Notes under the pieces: model-generated
The model's database searches: none
Told to the model about the DNA's origin: nothing
Seen by the model: only the letters and a program-made list of their open reading frames with translations
In this document: in pieces, positions 55,448 through 64,000 of the stretch
Position numbering within the stretch: position 1 is the first letter of the stretch
Layout: each line of letters begins with the position of its first letter
Program-made: the position numbers and the translations under genes
Source of the DNA: Verrucomicrobiota bacterium
GTDB taxonomy: Bacteria; Verrucomicrobiota; Verrucomicrobiia; Limisphaerales; J093
Length of the DNA stretch: 64,000 nucleotides
NCBI GenBank assembly: GCA_029556615.1
Contig: JAKQDD010000176.1
Location: forward strand, 228,322-292,321
Direction of reading: 5' to 3'

Positions 55448-58400
55448 CGGACCGGCTCCGCCGTCTGGAGCCCGGACCTTTCAGCCCGCGCCTTCCTGCC
55501 CGCCGTTCCTGGCGCTAAGCCTGGGGATGCTCGCCCTGCTCTCGACAGGCGTCGCCCTGTCGCAAACGCTCGATTACGGTGATGCCCCCGATTTGCCCTA
55601 CTTCACCCTCAGCGCGCACAATGGCGCTTGCCAGTCCCTCAACCGCACCTTCTGCCTGGGCACGACCGTCGATGCCGAGAAGGACGGCCAACCCAACGTC
55701 ACCGCCACCGGCGACGGCGCCGACGAGGACGGCGTCGTGCCCCTGGATCCCCTGGTGCCCGGAGCCACCGCCAAGATCCGGGTAACGCTGAACCCGGCCT
55801 CGCAACTTCCGGGTTGGATCAGCGCCTGGGTCGACTGGGATGCCGACGGCAAGTGGGATCACCCGGCTGAACGCGTGATTCAGAGCCAAATCAACCCCGG
55901 CGCACGCGATTTCACCCTCACCGTCCCCGCCTCGGCCAAGCCCGGGTTCACCTATGCCCGATTCCGCCTCAGCCAGGAAGGCGTGGTCGCGCCCGCGGGG
56001 GCGAGCACGGAAGCCGGCGAAGTCGAAGACTACCGCATTGTCATCCAGGCCCCGGTTGCTTACGACTTCGGCGACGCGCCCGAAAGTCCGTTCCCGACGA
56101 AGCTCGCGAGTGACGGCGCGCGCCATCGTCACAGCCAGGGGGTGTTCCTTGGCAATTCCGTCGATACCGAACCCGACGGTCAACCGAATGCCAACGCGTC
56201 GGGCGATGACGTCAATCCGACGAGCAGTGACGACGAGGACGGCGTGGCCTTCATCAACCCCGTCACGCTCGGCCAGAACAACAGGGTCCATGTGACCGCC
56301 TCGGTTCAGGGCGGGCTTTGGGCCTGGATCGATTTCAATCTGGATGGCGACTGGCTCGACTCCGGAGAACAGATCTTCGCAGGCACGCTCCTCAACGCGG
56401 GTACGAACAGCCTCGAGTTCGCCATTCCCTCGATTGCCAAGGCCGGCACCGCCGTCGCGCGGTTCCGGTTCACCCGGGGTACCATCGCCTCCTTCACGGG
56501 CGAGGCTGCCGATGGCGAGGTCGAGGATCACCCCGTCACCCTCGTCAACCCCACCCCGGTGCTCGACTATGGCGACGCGCCCGACCCAACTTACCCGACG
56601 CTCAAGACCCACAGCGGCGCCTCGCATCGGGCGTCGCTGGACTTCTGTCTCGGCTCGACCGTTGACGCCGAATTCGACGGTCAGCCGAACGTGGATGCCA
56701 CCGGCGATGGCATCGACGAAGACGGCGTCGTCCTGATCGACCCCCTCCGCGCCGGTCAAACGGCCAGGGTCCGGGTGACGCTCAAGTCCTCGAACAATCT
56801 CCGTGGCGCCCTCGATGCCTGGTGCGATTGGGATGCCAACGGCGCCTGGGACGACCCCGCGGAACGTGTCCTCGACGTCATGATCAGCCCCGGCTCGAAT
56901 GACCTGACCATCACAGTCCCCGCAACGGCCAAACCGGGCCGCGTCTTCGCCCGCTTCCGACTCAGCCAGCAGGGCGCCGTCTATCCCTCAAACCCCAGTC
57001 CCGAAACCGGCGAGGTCGAGGATTACCTGTTCCAGGTCGAGTCCGCCCCCACTCTTGATCTGGGGGACGCCCCCGATTCCTACCGGACCAAGATCGCCAG
57101 CGATGGCCCGCGTCACACGGTGAATCCCAGGATCTGCCTCGGCAAACTCATCGATGCCGAGCCCGACGGGCAGCCGACGTCCGACGCGCTCGGCGACGAC
57201 GTTAATCCCAGCGCGTCGGACGATGAAGACGGCGTGGCCTTCCTGGGGCCCATCGCGGCGGGTGGCACAGCCGCGTTCCGCGTCGAAGCCTCGACCGCCG
57301 GCAGGCTCTCCGTCTGGCTCGACCTGGACCGCTCCCTCAGCTTCGCCGAACCGACCGATCTCATCCTGAATAATGTCCCCATCGCCGGCCCCGCCAACTT
57401 CAGCGTCGCCATCCCGGCAACCGCCAAGCCGGGCGAGTCCTACATGCGGTTCCGCTTCAGCACCGCCGGCGTCAAGACCCCTCACGGCATCGCCCAGGAC
57501 GGCGAGGTCGAGGACTACCGGGTCGTCATCGAGGCTGCCATGGTCGATTTCGGCGATGCGCCCGAGTTCGACCAGGGCGGCTATCCGACAACCCTGGCGC
57601 GCAATGGCGCTTACCACCGCATCGATCCCCGGTTGATCCTTGGCAAACTCGAAGATGGCGAGCCCGACGGGCAACCGACTGCCGACTCCCTGGGTGACGA
57701 CCTGAACCCGCCCCGCCTCGACGATGAGGACGGGATCCTGTTCACGGCGCCGCTCATCCCCGGCAGCCCGGCCTCGATCGAAGTCGCCGCCCCCTACGGC
57801 GGTATCCTCGATGGCTGGATCGATTACGACCGGAACTACTCCTGGGCTGAGCCTGATAATTACGTATTCAAGTCCATCGTCCTCCCCAGCGGCTCGAAGA
57901 CACTCTCTTTCGTTCCCCCGACGTCCGCGAAATCAGGCCGGACCTACGCCCGGTTCCGGCTCAGCCGGAAAGGCGGTCTTACCTACACCGGTGACGGCGG
58001 ACACGGCGAGGTCGAGGACCACCTCGTCGAGGTCAGCGCGCGAACCCCCTGTGATCTCACCTGCGCCGGCCAGGAGTTCTGGCTCACCTTCCCCGGCAAC
58101 TACGCGCCCGACCCCGCCAATCCGGTGAAACCGCAGTTGCTGATTCTGGGCCTGACCGGCACGGGCGTGACCGTGTCGGCCCCCGGTATTGGCTACAATT
58201 TCGCCGGCGCGATCCCCGCCGGCGGCCTGTTGACGGTCACCCTCCCCAAAGCCGTCGACCTCGCGGATGCGAACGACGTCATCGGCGCCAACGGCATTCA
58301 CGTGGTGGCCACCGCCCGCGTCGGCATCCACGCCCTCAGCAAAGTCAAGTACACCAGCGACGGCTACCTCGCCTTGCCCGTCGAGGCCCTCGGCACGCGC

Positions 58401-59978
58401 CACATGATCCTAGCCCATCCCAACGTGCACGCGGACGTTCCCGAACTCGAGGGATCGCAATTCGCCCTGGTGGGGACCCAACCCGACACGCGCGTGTTGA
58501 TCATCCCGTCCGTGGTCACCGGTGTGCGCGACGAGGGGGTCGCCTACGTCATCAAGGTCAATGCCGGCGAGACGTACCAGCTTCGGACGACCAGCGGTGC
58601 TCCGGCGGATCTCACCGGCACGATCCTGATCTCGGACAAGCCGATTGCCGTCTTCGCCGGCCACCAGTGCGCCAACGTCCAGTCCCTCGACGTGTTCTTC
58701 TGCGATTATCTGGTCGAGCAGCTCCCGCCGCTCAGCCGGTGGGGCGCCGAATTCTACACGCGGCCGCTCGATACGCGGAGCGGCGGCGACACCCTCCGCA
58801 TCCTGGCCGCCTACAACAACACGCTGGTCCAGGTCAACGGCGTGTGGACGGCCACGCTGGACCGGGGCGACGTCTACGAGACCATCCTCACCGGCTCAGC
58901 CCAGATCCTCGCAACCCGCCCCGTCCTCGTCGCTCAGTATGCCCACAGCTCGGATTTTGACCTCGTCGAGAAGGCCGACCCCTTCATGACCCTGGTCCCG
59001 CCCCGGCCCATGTTCCGGGCGCAGTACGCCTTTTGTCTGCCAGACGGGTTTGCGACGCACCATGTCAACTTGATCGTCCCCAATGGCGCGGTCGGGTCCC
59101 TGCAACTCGACGGCGCGCCGCTCGGCGGCGTCCTCATCCCGATCGGCGCAACCGGGTATTCGGAGACCACCGCCACCATCGGCGCGGGCGCCGTCCACAT
59201 CCTGACGGCCTCGCAGCCCTTCGGCTTGAACGTCTACGGGTGGGCTGAGTACGAGTCCTATGGCTGGCCCGGGTGCTTCTTCCTGGGCGACACCCGGCCG
59301 CCGGTCGGCGAGTGCCCGCCTGACGTCGAGGTGACCGCGGAGCCGCCGGGATCCTCCCGCACTGCCTGTCAGGCGGCCGTGCCCGACTTGCGCGGCCAGG
59401 CCCGGTTCACCGACGAGTGCGGGCTCTCGGACAATGCGCGCGTCCGGCAGGACCCGCCCCCGGGCACCCTGGTCGGGGTCGGCTCCCACCCCATCACCCT
59501 CAGCATCGAGGACCTCGCAGGCAACATCGGCCGCTGCATCGTGCATCTGGTCGTGCTCGATCCCGTGCCCGATGGTGATCTCACGCTCGAGTGCCCGGAC
59601 GACATGCGGGTGTTGTGCGACAGCCGCGAAGGCGCGGTCGTCGAGTTTGCCGTAATGGCCTGGCGCGGTTGCACCCCGATTCCCCTCGACTGTGAGCCGC
59701 CCTCGGGCAGCCTCTTCCCGCGGGGCGTCACGACCGTCCTTTGCCACAACGGCGACCCCCAGAAACCTGTCGCCTGCAGTTTTAGAGTCATCGTTGCCTG
59801 CAATCGGCTCGATGTTCGGCATGTCGGGCAGGCCGCGGTCCTCGAGTGGACCTCCGAAGGCACACTCCAGAGCGCCACCGACATCAGCGGGCCCTGGCAG
59901 ATCGTTCCCAACGCCACGAGCCCTTACCCGGTGAATCCCGCGAACCAGCGCCTCTTCTATCGCATCCTGGAGCCGTAG
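55407..59978 (+). CDS. Secreted GEVED-repeat / IgGFc-binding-like / HYR protein
   Basis: 1523 residues from ATG at 55407, overlapping the giant gene by 41 bp in another frame, so the two are probably co-translated. Signal segment about residues 33-52 (PFLALSLGMLALLSTGVALSQ region). Five GEVED-type units follow (about 55-885), each opening with DYGDAPD-like or DFGDAPE-like strands and closing GEVEDY or GEVEDH. They carry DADGKWD and DEDGV acidic loops. Residues about 880-1295 match the IgGFc-binding N-terminal fold (EFWLTFPGNY, KPIAVFAGHQCANV, LVEQLPPLSRWGAEF). Two HYR-like domains (about 1298-1465: CPPDVEVTAEP, DLAGNIGRCIVHL; ECPDDMRVLC) and the FYRILEP module complete it. Likely a surface adhesin; binding to immunoglobulin is not implied. 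Confidence 0.85.
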   Translation: MTTRCSATPTTGPDGPAPPSGARTFQPAPSCPPFLALSLGMLALLSTGVALSQTLDYGDAPDLPYFTLSAHNGACQSLNRTFCLGTTVDAEKDGQPNVTATGDGADEDGVVPLDPLVPGATAKIRVTLNPASQLPGWISAWVDWDADGKWDHPAERVIQSQINPGARDFTLTVPASAKPGFTYARFRLSQEGVVAPAGASTEAGEVEDYRIVIQAPVAYDFGDAPESPFPTKLASDGARHRHSQGVFLGNSVDTEPDGQPNANASGDDVNPTSSDDEDGVAFINPVTLGQNNRVHVTASVQGGLWAWIDFNLDGDWLDSGEQIFAGTLLNAGTNSLEFAIPSIAKAGTAVARFRFTRGTIASFTGEAADGEVEDHPVTLVNPTPVLDYGDAPDPTYPTLKTHSGASHRASLDFCLGSTVDAEFDGQPNVDATGDGIDEDGVVLIDPLRAGQTARVRVTLKSSNNLRGALDAWCDWDANGAWDDPAERVLDVMISPGSNDLTITVPATAKPGRVFARFRLSQQGAVYPSNPSPETGEVEDYLFQVESAPTLDLGDAPDSYRTKIASDGPRHTVNPRICLGKLIDAEPDGQPTSDALGDDVNPSASDDEDGVAFLGPIAAGGTAAFRVEASTAGRLSVWLDLDRSLSFAEPTDLILNNVPIAGPANFSVAIPATAKPGESYMRFRFSTAGVKTPHGIAQDGEVEDYRVVIEAAMVDFGDAPEFDQGGYPTTLARNGAYHRIDPRLILGKLEDGEPDGQPTADSLGDDLNPPRLDDEDGILFTAPLIPGSPASIEVAAPYGGILDGWIDYDRNYSWAEPDNYVFKSIVLPSGSKTLSFVPPTSAKSGRTYARFRLSRKGGLTYTGDGGHGEVEDHLVEVSARTPCDLTCAGQEFWLTFPGNYAPDPANPVKPQLLILGLTGTGVTVSAPGIGYNFAGAIPAGGLLTVTLPKAVDLADANDVIGANGIHVVATARVGIHALSKVKYTSDGYLALPVEALGTRHMILAHPNVHADVPELEGSQFALVGTQPDTRVLIIPSVVTGVRDEGVAYVIKVNAGETYQLRTTSGAPADLTGTILISDKPIAVFAGHQCANVQSLDVFFCDYLVEQLPPLSRWGAEFYTRPLDTRSGGDTLRILAAYNNTLVQVNGVWTATLDRGDVYETILTGSAQILATRPVLVAQYAHSSDFDLVEKADPFMTLVPPRPMFRAQYAFCLPDGFATHHVNLIVPNGAVGSLQLDGAPLGGVLIPIGATGYSETTATIGAGAVHILTASQPFGLNVYGWAEYESYGWPGCFFLGDTRPPVGECPPDVEVTAEPPGSSRTACQAAVPDLRGQARFTDECGLSDNARVRQDPPPGTLVGVGSHPITLSIEDLAGNIGRCIVHLVVLDPVPDGDLTLECPDDMRVLCDSREGAVVEFAVMAWRGCTPIPLDCEPPSGSLFPRGVTTVLCHNGDPQKPVACSFRVIVACNRLDVRHVGQAAVLEWTSEGTLQSATDISGPWQIVPNATSPYPVNPANQRLFYRILEP

Positions 59979-60140
59979 CCAGCCACCGTCACAGCCTTGG
60001 CCGGCCACAGAGCGCGAACCGAACGCCAGACCTTCAGACGGATAATCCTACGCCCACCTTTTCGCAAACCGCCACCGCAACCGACCGTCGTTGATTACCA
60101 AGCACTTAAGCCGCTGGCCTTCAGCAGGTTAACACCGGTT

Positions 60141-60157
60141 TTGGCACGGTTCTTGTC
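60141..60157 (+). promoter_or_regulatory. Sigma-54-like -24/-12 element
   Basis: TTGGCACG-gttc-TTGTC: the -24 box is a perfect match to TTGGCACG and the spacing is right, but the -12 box has TTGT instead of TTGC. It points towards the gene at 60742, nearly 600 bp downstream. Confidence 0.3.
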
Positions 60158-60220
60158 GGCTGCCTCTCCCGTGCACCAGTATTCGCCAGAAAACGCCAGA
60201 AAAGCGCACAACCAAACAAT

Positions 60221-60237
60221 CGCCAAACATTTTGGCG
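60221..60237. terminator. Small hairpin CGCCAAA-cat-TTTGGCG
   Basis: Perfect 7-bp stem, about 240 bp past the GEVED gene stop; possible terminator, no T-run. Confidence 0.25.
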
Positions 60238-60669
60238 GTCGAGAGGGCCGGTGAGGGCGGGTCCAAGTCGCCTGTGAGAACGTGTCGAGAAGTCCGCCGT
60301 CGGGCAGGAAGGATGGAACGTTGCCGCCGGGGCGCTTTGACAGCGCCTCGCTGGGGCCTCGGCCTGAGAACGGCCACTCTCCTGGATAGACAGACCGGCA
60401 CGCGTCGCCCGACCTTTGCCCCCGCACCACAGTCCCCCGGCAACGCAACGAGCCTCCACCCCTTCTGGCCGGCTTTGCCCCCCCGAGCATCCAACAACCC
60501 GTCCTTCCGCGGAATCTAACACAGCCGCACGGCCAGCGGGCGCTCCGATGTGCGCTTCTTGTGCCCGCTCTCCGTGCTGACGTCAGGACTGCGGCCAGCA
60601 CTTCATCGCATGAATAGGTTGAGACAAACTGAAATCTGCCGGCCGGTCCCGATTTGTCTTGCGGCGATC

Positions 60670-60679
60670 GGGGGGGGGG
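60670..60679. repeat. Ten-G homopolymer tract
   Basis: G10 lies 62 bp before the start of the secreted-protein gene at 60742, in the likely promoter zone. Confidence 0.9.
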
Positions 60680-60741
60680 TAGCGTATTGAACTTAAGAAA
60701 CACAATCACGTCGACAGGGCCGTCCGCCGGCCCATCTCAAT

Positions 60742-63700
60742 ATGAGACTCGCGGTTCTGCTGGCTGTTTGGACCGCTGCCCTCGGCCCAGTACCCCTCCT
60801 GCAGGCACAGACCGTCGCCGAGGCAGGCTCGACCGACTGCGCCGCGGATCCCACCGACGCCGGTCCGAACCACCGATTGGTCCAGTGGGTCGAGAACGAA
60901 TCCGATTCCGACGGTCAACTCTTCACCACGGTTCATACGTATGTCGAACTGGGTCTGGGGCTCAACCGGTGGGATGACGCCTCGGAGCAGTGGGTTCCGT
61001 CCCAGCCGGAGTTCGAGCAGACCCGGGACGGTTTCCTGGTGGCCCGTCAGACGCAGCATCGGGCGATCCTGGATCCGGATCTTGCGGTCGAAGGGGCGGT
61101 GGACGTGCTCACACCCGACGGCGTGCGCCTGCGGTCGAGCCCGCTGGGGATTGCGCTGGTGGATGCATCTTCGGGCTCGAGCGTGATGCTGGGTGAGGTT
61201 GCGTCCTGCAAGGTCGAGTGGGTGGGACCCGGAGAAGCGATCTACAGGCGTGCGTTCCGCGGACTGGAGGCGGACGTGCGGTATCGGCTGACTCTCGATG
61301 GCATCGAACAGGACATCATGCTCGAAGAACAGATCCCGCCCGAGTTGGTGGCCGAGTTGGGACTGAACCCGGCCGCGACTCGGGTGTTGATCCTGACCGA
61401 GTTTTTCGATGCGCCCGAGCCGGTGGTGACGCCGATGGCGGAGGGCATGAACCGGTTCGGGTTTGGCGACATGGAGATCGGTCCCGGGCAGGCGTTCCGG
61501 GTCGAACCGGAAACGGTCGAGGGCACGGCAGTGGTACGACCGAGTTGGGAACTGATCGAGGGCCGGCGGCTTCTGGTCGAGTCGGTCGAGTATGCGGCGC
61601 TGGGACCGCTGATGGATGCTCTGCCGGTGCCGGACCAGGGCCGGATCGAGAGCCTCAAGTCGCGAGTGCGACGGACCGCTTCGGTGAGGCCGGGCCACCT
61701 GTCGCCCCGGCAGGCACGAACCGATAGCCACTCCGAGCGTGAGCTTCGGTCCGCGGGAAGAGGCCGCTGGGGGGCAGGGCTCGAGTGGGCGGGCTTACGG
61801 CGGTGGGCGGCGGGGCTGACGGCGAACGCGGGGCCGGCGCGAAGCGTGGTGTTGGACTACGCGTTGCAGTTGAGCACCGGTCAGAGCAACTACGTGTTCA
61901 AGGGAGACACGACGTACTATGTGACCGCGGCATTGCCCTTGAAGGGGGTTTCGACATTCGAGGGCGGGACGGTGATTAAGTTTGCGCCGACTAACGGAGC
62001 GAAGCTCAAGGTGGAAGGGCCGATCCTCTGGCAGGGGAGTGCTTATCGTCCGGTGGTGCTGACGGCGCGGGATGATGCGTCGGTGGGGGACTCGGTGAGC
62101 GGAGCGGGGACACTGACCAACTACTACGCGGCGGTTGCGCTCGAGATCGACCGCTCGACGAATACGACGGCGGCAGTGCTGGGGAACTTCCGGATCGCGC
62201 ATGCGCAGACGGCCATTGCCATCAGCGGTCAGCCGGGGCATGTGTTGCGGCACGGGCAATTGGTCAACTGCAGGCGCGGGCTGAGCGCGACCAACGCGGA
62301 ATCGAGTCTGCGGAACGTGCTGTTCCACAACGTGCTAACGAACTTGGCGGGCTCGGGTTCGACGGGACGGCTCGAGCAGGTGACGGTGAACACAGCGGCG
62401 CGGTTCAACGACACCAGTGCTTTCACGTGTTTGTATCTGACCAATAGCCTGCTCGCCGGGGTGACGAATCTGGGGTGGCCTGGGACGTTCGTGACCAACG
62501 CGGTGGTAGTGGGGAGTGCGGATGGGGTATTCCAGTCGGTGGGCCAGGGAGCGAACTACCTGGCGGCCGGGAGTCCGTACCGGAACTGGGCGGGGGCATC
62601 GATTAACATCGAGGCCGGCCTGCTCGGGGATCTTGTGAGGCTGACCACGTATCCGCCCGTCGAGCTGACGGCCGATTTCACGATGGACACCGTTCTGGGT
62701 CCGCAAGCCCAACGGGACTGGGACGGGCTCGATCTTGGGTATCATTATGATCCGCTGGACTACGTGTGGAGCGGGCTGAACCTAACCAACGCGACGCTGG
62801 TCTTGACCAACGGAGTTGCGGTGGCGGTGTACGGGTCCAAGGGGGTTCGGCTGCGGAACGGGGCCAGGTTCGTGAGCCAGGGCATGCCGGGGGTTCTGAA
62901 CCGTCTGGCGCGGTACCCGGCCGTGCAGGAACAGCCGGTGCTTTGGGGCAGCACGCCATCGAGTTTCCTGTACACGGAGAGCGGTTCGACGGTCTGGCCT
63001 GAAGAGGTCTTGCGCTTCACGGAAATCCCGCTGCTGGCGGCTGGGAGAGGGCGAGTCCTTTGGGACAGTGCCCTGGAGGGGCAGGCGCAGCGGTTGGCGT
63101 TGACGGACTGTCACCTGGCCGGCGTGACGATGTCGCTGGAGGTGGGCGGGTCGGATCCGGATGTGATGACGGTGGCGTTGACGAACAACTTGATCGAGCG
63201 GGCCAGCTTGTCGCTGGTGCAAGCTGCGGACAGTCTGCAGTTGGTGGTGCTGCTGCGCAACAACCTGTTCTGGCGCGGGAGCCTGACGATCCGGGACTAT
63301 GATGACACCGAGACGTGGGAGGTGCGTGAGAACGCCTTCGACGGGACGAGCCTCTCGAGCCGCGACGTGAGTGTCTCGCACAACGGGTACATCAACGCAC
63401 CGGTGCAGGGCGGGGTTTCGAATGTGGTGCTAAGCGCCTTCGTGTACACCAACGGGCCACTGGGGGCGTTCTATCACTTGAGCACGAACCTGGTGAATGC
63501 TGGGAGCCGGAGCGCGGCGGCGGCGGGGCTCTACCACCATACGACGCAGGCGGATGGGACCAAGGAAGGAACCTCGACCGTCGATATCGGATTTCATTAC
63601 CCGGCGGCAGTGATGACGAACGGGGTGGTGGTGCTCTCGGACGCGGACGGGGATGGGCTGCCGGATTGCCTCGAGGACACGGACGGGGACGGAAACGCCG

Positions 63701-63786
63701 AGACCGGGGAGACGAATTGGCAAGAGAGCGAGAACGGGACGACCGGTGGCCCCGGCTTGCAGGTGTTCACGCCGCTACAGCCTTAG
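60742..63786 (+). CDS. Secreted protein with predicted beta-helix region, function unknown
   Basis: 1014 residues from ATG at 60742. Signal peptide MRLAVLLAVWTAALGPVPLLQAQ. The N-terminal 350 residues form a domain I do not recognise (YVELGLGLNRWDD, DITMLEEQIP-like strand near 190, PMAEGMNRFGFGDMEIGPG). From about 375 to 900 there are many short beta strands and Asn/Thr turns (TFEGGTVIKFAPTNGAKLKVEG, YAAVALEIDRSTNTTAAVLGNFRIAHAQTAI), as in right-handed beta-helices. Near the C-terminus DADGDGLPDCLEDTDGDGN is a calcium-binding type loop. The next exported-protein gene starts 19 bp after the stop, so both are probably in one transcript. Confidence 0.7.
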   Translation: MRLAVLLAVWTAALGPVPLLQAQTVAEAGSTDCAADPTDAGPNHRLVQWVENESDSDGQLFTTVHTYVELGLGLNRWDDASEQWVPSQPEFEQTRDGFLVARQTQHRAILDPDLAVEGAVDVLTPDGVRLRSSPLGIALVDASSGSSVMLGEVASCKVEWVGPGEAIYRRAFRGLEADVRYRLTLDGIEQDIMLEEQIPPELVAELGLNPAATRVLILTEFFDAPEPVVTPMAEGMNRFGFGDMEIGPGQAFRVEPETVEGTAVVRPSWELIEGRRLLVESVEYAALGPLMDALPVPDQGRIESLKSRVRRTASVRPGHLSPRQARTDSHSERELRSAGRGRWGAGLEWAGLRRWAAGLTANAGPARSVVLDYALQLSTGQSNYVFKGDTTYYVTAALPLKGVSTFEGGTVIKFAPTNGAKLKVEGPILWQGSAYRPVVLTARDDASVGDSVSGAGTLTNYYAAVALEIDRSTNTTAAVLGNFRIAHAQTAIAISGQPGHVLRHGQLVNCRRGLSATNAESSLRNVLFHNVLTNLAGSGSTGRLEQVTVNTAARFNDTSAFTCLYLTNSLLAGVTNLGWPGTFVTNAVVVGSADGVFQSVGQGANYLAAGSPYRNWAGASINIEAGLLGDLVRLTTYPPVELTADFTMDTVLGPQAQRDWDGLDLGYHYDPLDYVWSGLNLTNATLVLTNGVAVAVYGSKGVRLRNGARFVSQGMPGVLNRLARYPAVQEQPVLWGSTPSSFLYTESGSTVWPEEVLRFTEIPLLAAGRGRVLWDSALEGQAQRLALTDCHLAGVTMSLEVGGSDPDVMTVALTNNLIERASLSLVQAADSLQLVVLLRNNLFWRGSLTIRDYDDTETWEVRENAFDGTSLSSRDVSVSHNGYINAPVQGGVSNVVLSAFVYTNGPLGAFYHLSTNLVNAGSRSAAAAGLYHHTTQADGTKEGTSTVDIGFHYPAAVMTNGVVVLSDADGDGLPDCLEDTDGDGNAETGETNWQESENGTTGGPGLQVFTPLQP

Positions 63787-63805
63787 CTGGGGAGGCACTG
63801 TGAGT

Positions 63806-64000
63806 ATGCGATTCCAGCAACAGACTGCAATGCAAGTCGGCGTTCACCCGGACGTACTCCCTTCCGGGTTCGCTGCAAGGTCGGGGATCACTGCACGCAA
63901 GAGGCGACCCTTGGAGCTGATTGTAATGCTGAGTGTCGCATTTGGCTTGGTTCTGAGCGCGGCAGCACAGCAGAGCATTCCGATCGAGAGAATCCAGCGG
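63806..64000 (+). CDS. Start of another exported protein gene (cut by window end)
   Basis: Sixty-five residues are open to the last base. GGAGG at 63791-63795 serves either ATG at 63806 or GTG at 63800. After a basic stretch (ARKRRPLE) comes a signal peptide, LIVMLSVAFGLVLSAAAQQ. Too little is present to name a family. Confidence 0.7.
   Translation, partial: MRFQQQTAMQVGVHPDVLPSGFAARSGITARKRRPLELIVMLSVAFGLVLSAAAQQSIPIERIQR

Larger units (their letters stand above)
59979..60741. other. 763-bp intergenic region, no recognised gene
   Basis: Contents seen: a sigma-54-like motif (60141-60157), direct repeats CGCCAGAAAA (60184 and 60194), a small hairpin (60221-60237) and a 10-G tract (60670-60679). 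Short open frames exist on both strands but have no recognisable protein features. Confidence 0.6.

Noticed and set aside
60095..60709. Minus-strand open frame of about 204 codons in the 763-bp gap
   Set aside because: Arg/Gly/Ser-rich translation without domains, covering the G10 tract and hairpins; no ribosome site.

Overview
The window is GC-rich DNA of a bacterium that looks like a member of the Verrucomicrobiota, probably near the Pedosphaeraceae/Limisphaerales. That is an inference from the rpsD-rpoA-rplQ end of the ribosomal-protein cluster, an RpoA of 337 residues, many huge secreted proteins (CotH/lamin-tail, LamG, GEVED, LEPR-XLL/RTX), an ECF sigma factor next to a WD40-kinase, and many short palindromic repeats between genes. 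I see no tRNA, rRNA, CRISPR array, integrase or intact transposase.

Layout. 1-3134 is core: the 3' end of rpsD, rpoA and rplQ on +, then a Nudix hydrolase and a membrane-anchored TPR protein on -. 3.4-12.8 kb holds two secreted genes on -: a BNR/beta-propeller protein and a 2209-residue CotH/lamin-tail/discoidin protein. A fossil of a CoA-binding-domain gene and palindromic repeats lie between them. 13.2-18.8 kb has an AraC-type regulator facing a three-LamG secreted protein, then a broken secreted-protein gene. 19.2-25.5 kb is a probable minus-strand operon: ECF sigma factor, Ser/Thr kinase with 14 WD40 repeats, and a PAF-acetylhydrolase-like protein lacking its catalytic Ser and His. 26.3-36.1 kb is a glycan-degradation cluster: GH29 alpha-L-fucosidase, GH2 enzyme, GH89 alpha-N-acetylglucosaminidase, and a convergent putative glycoside hydrolase. 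36.6-64 kb is a plus-strand run of surface or secreted proteins: a 6282-residue LEPR-XLL/beta-propeller/Calx-beta/RTX protein, an overlapping GEVED/IgGFc-binding-like protein, a predicted beta-helix protein, and the start of another exported protein.

How it fits together. Most accessory genes encode exported proteins for binding or cutting glycans and for adhesion. Several share a short module (roughly 'LQS-x-DL-x-x-W ... FYR') at the C-terminus or, in the PAF-AH-like protein, near the N-terminus. The sigma/kinase pair and the AraC protein are the only regulators seen.

The strongest undescribed signal is non-coding. A bipartite palindromic repeat of about 180 bp has three intergenic copies (14184-14360, 25935-26112 inverted, 28072-28272). 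Each copy has two inverted-repeat pairs, AGTCCTCGA/TCGAGGACT and TAGCGAGGCGC/GCGCCTCGCTA. One copy fills the whole gap between the fucosidase and GH2 genes. At least five other palindromic or tandem repeat types occur in the gaps.
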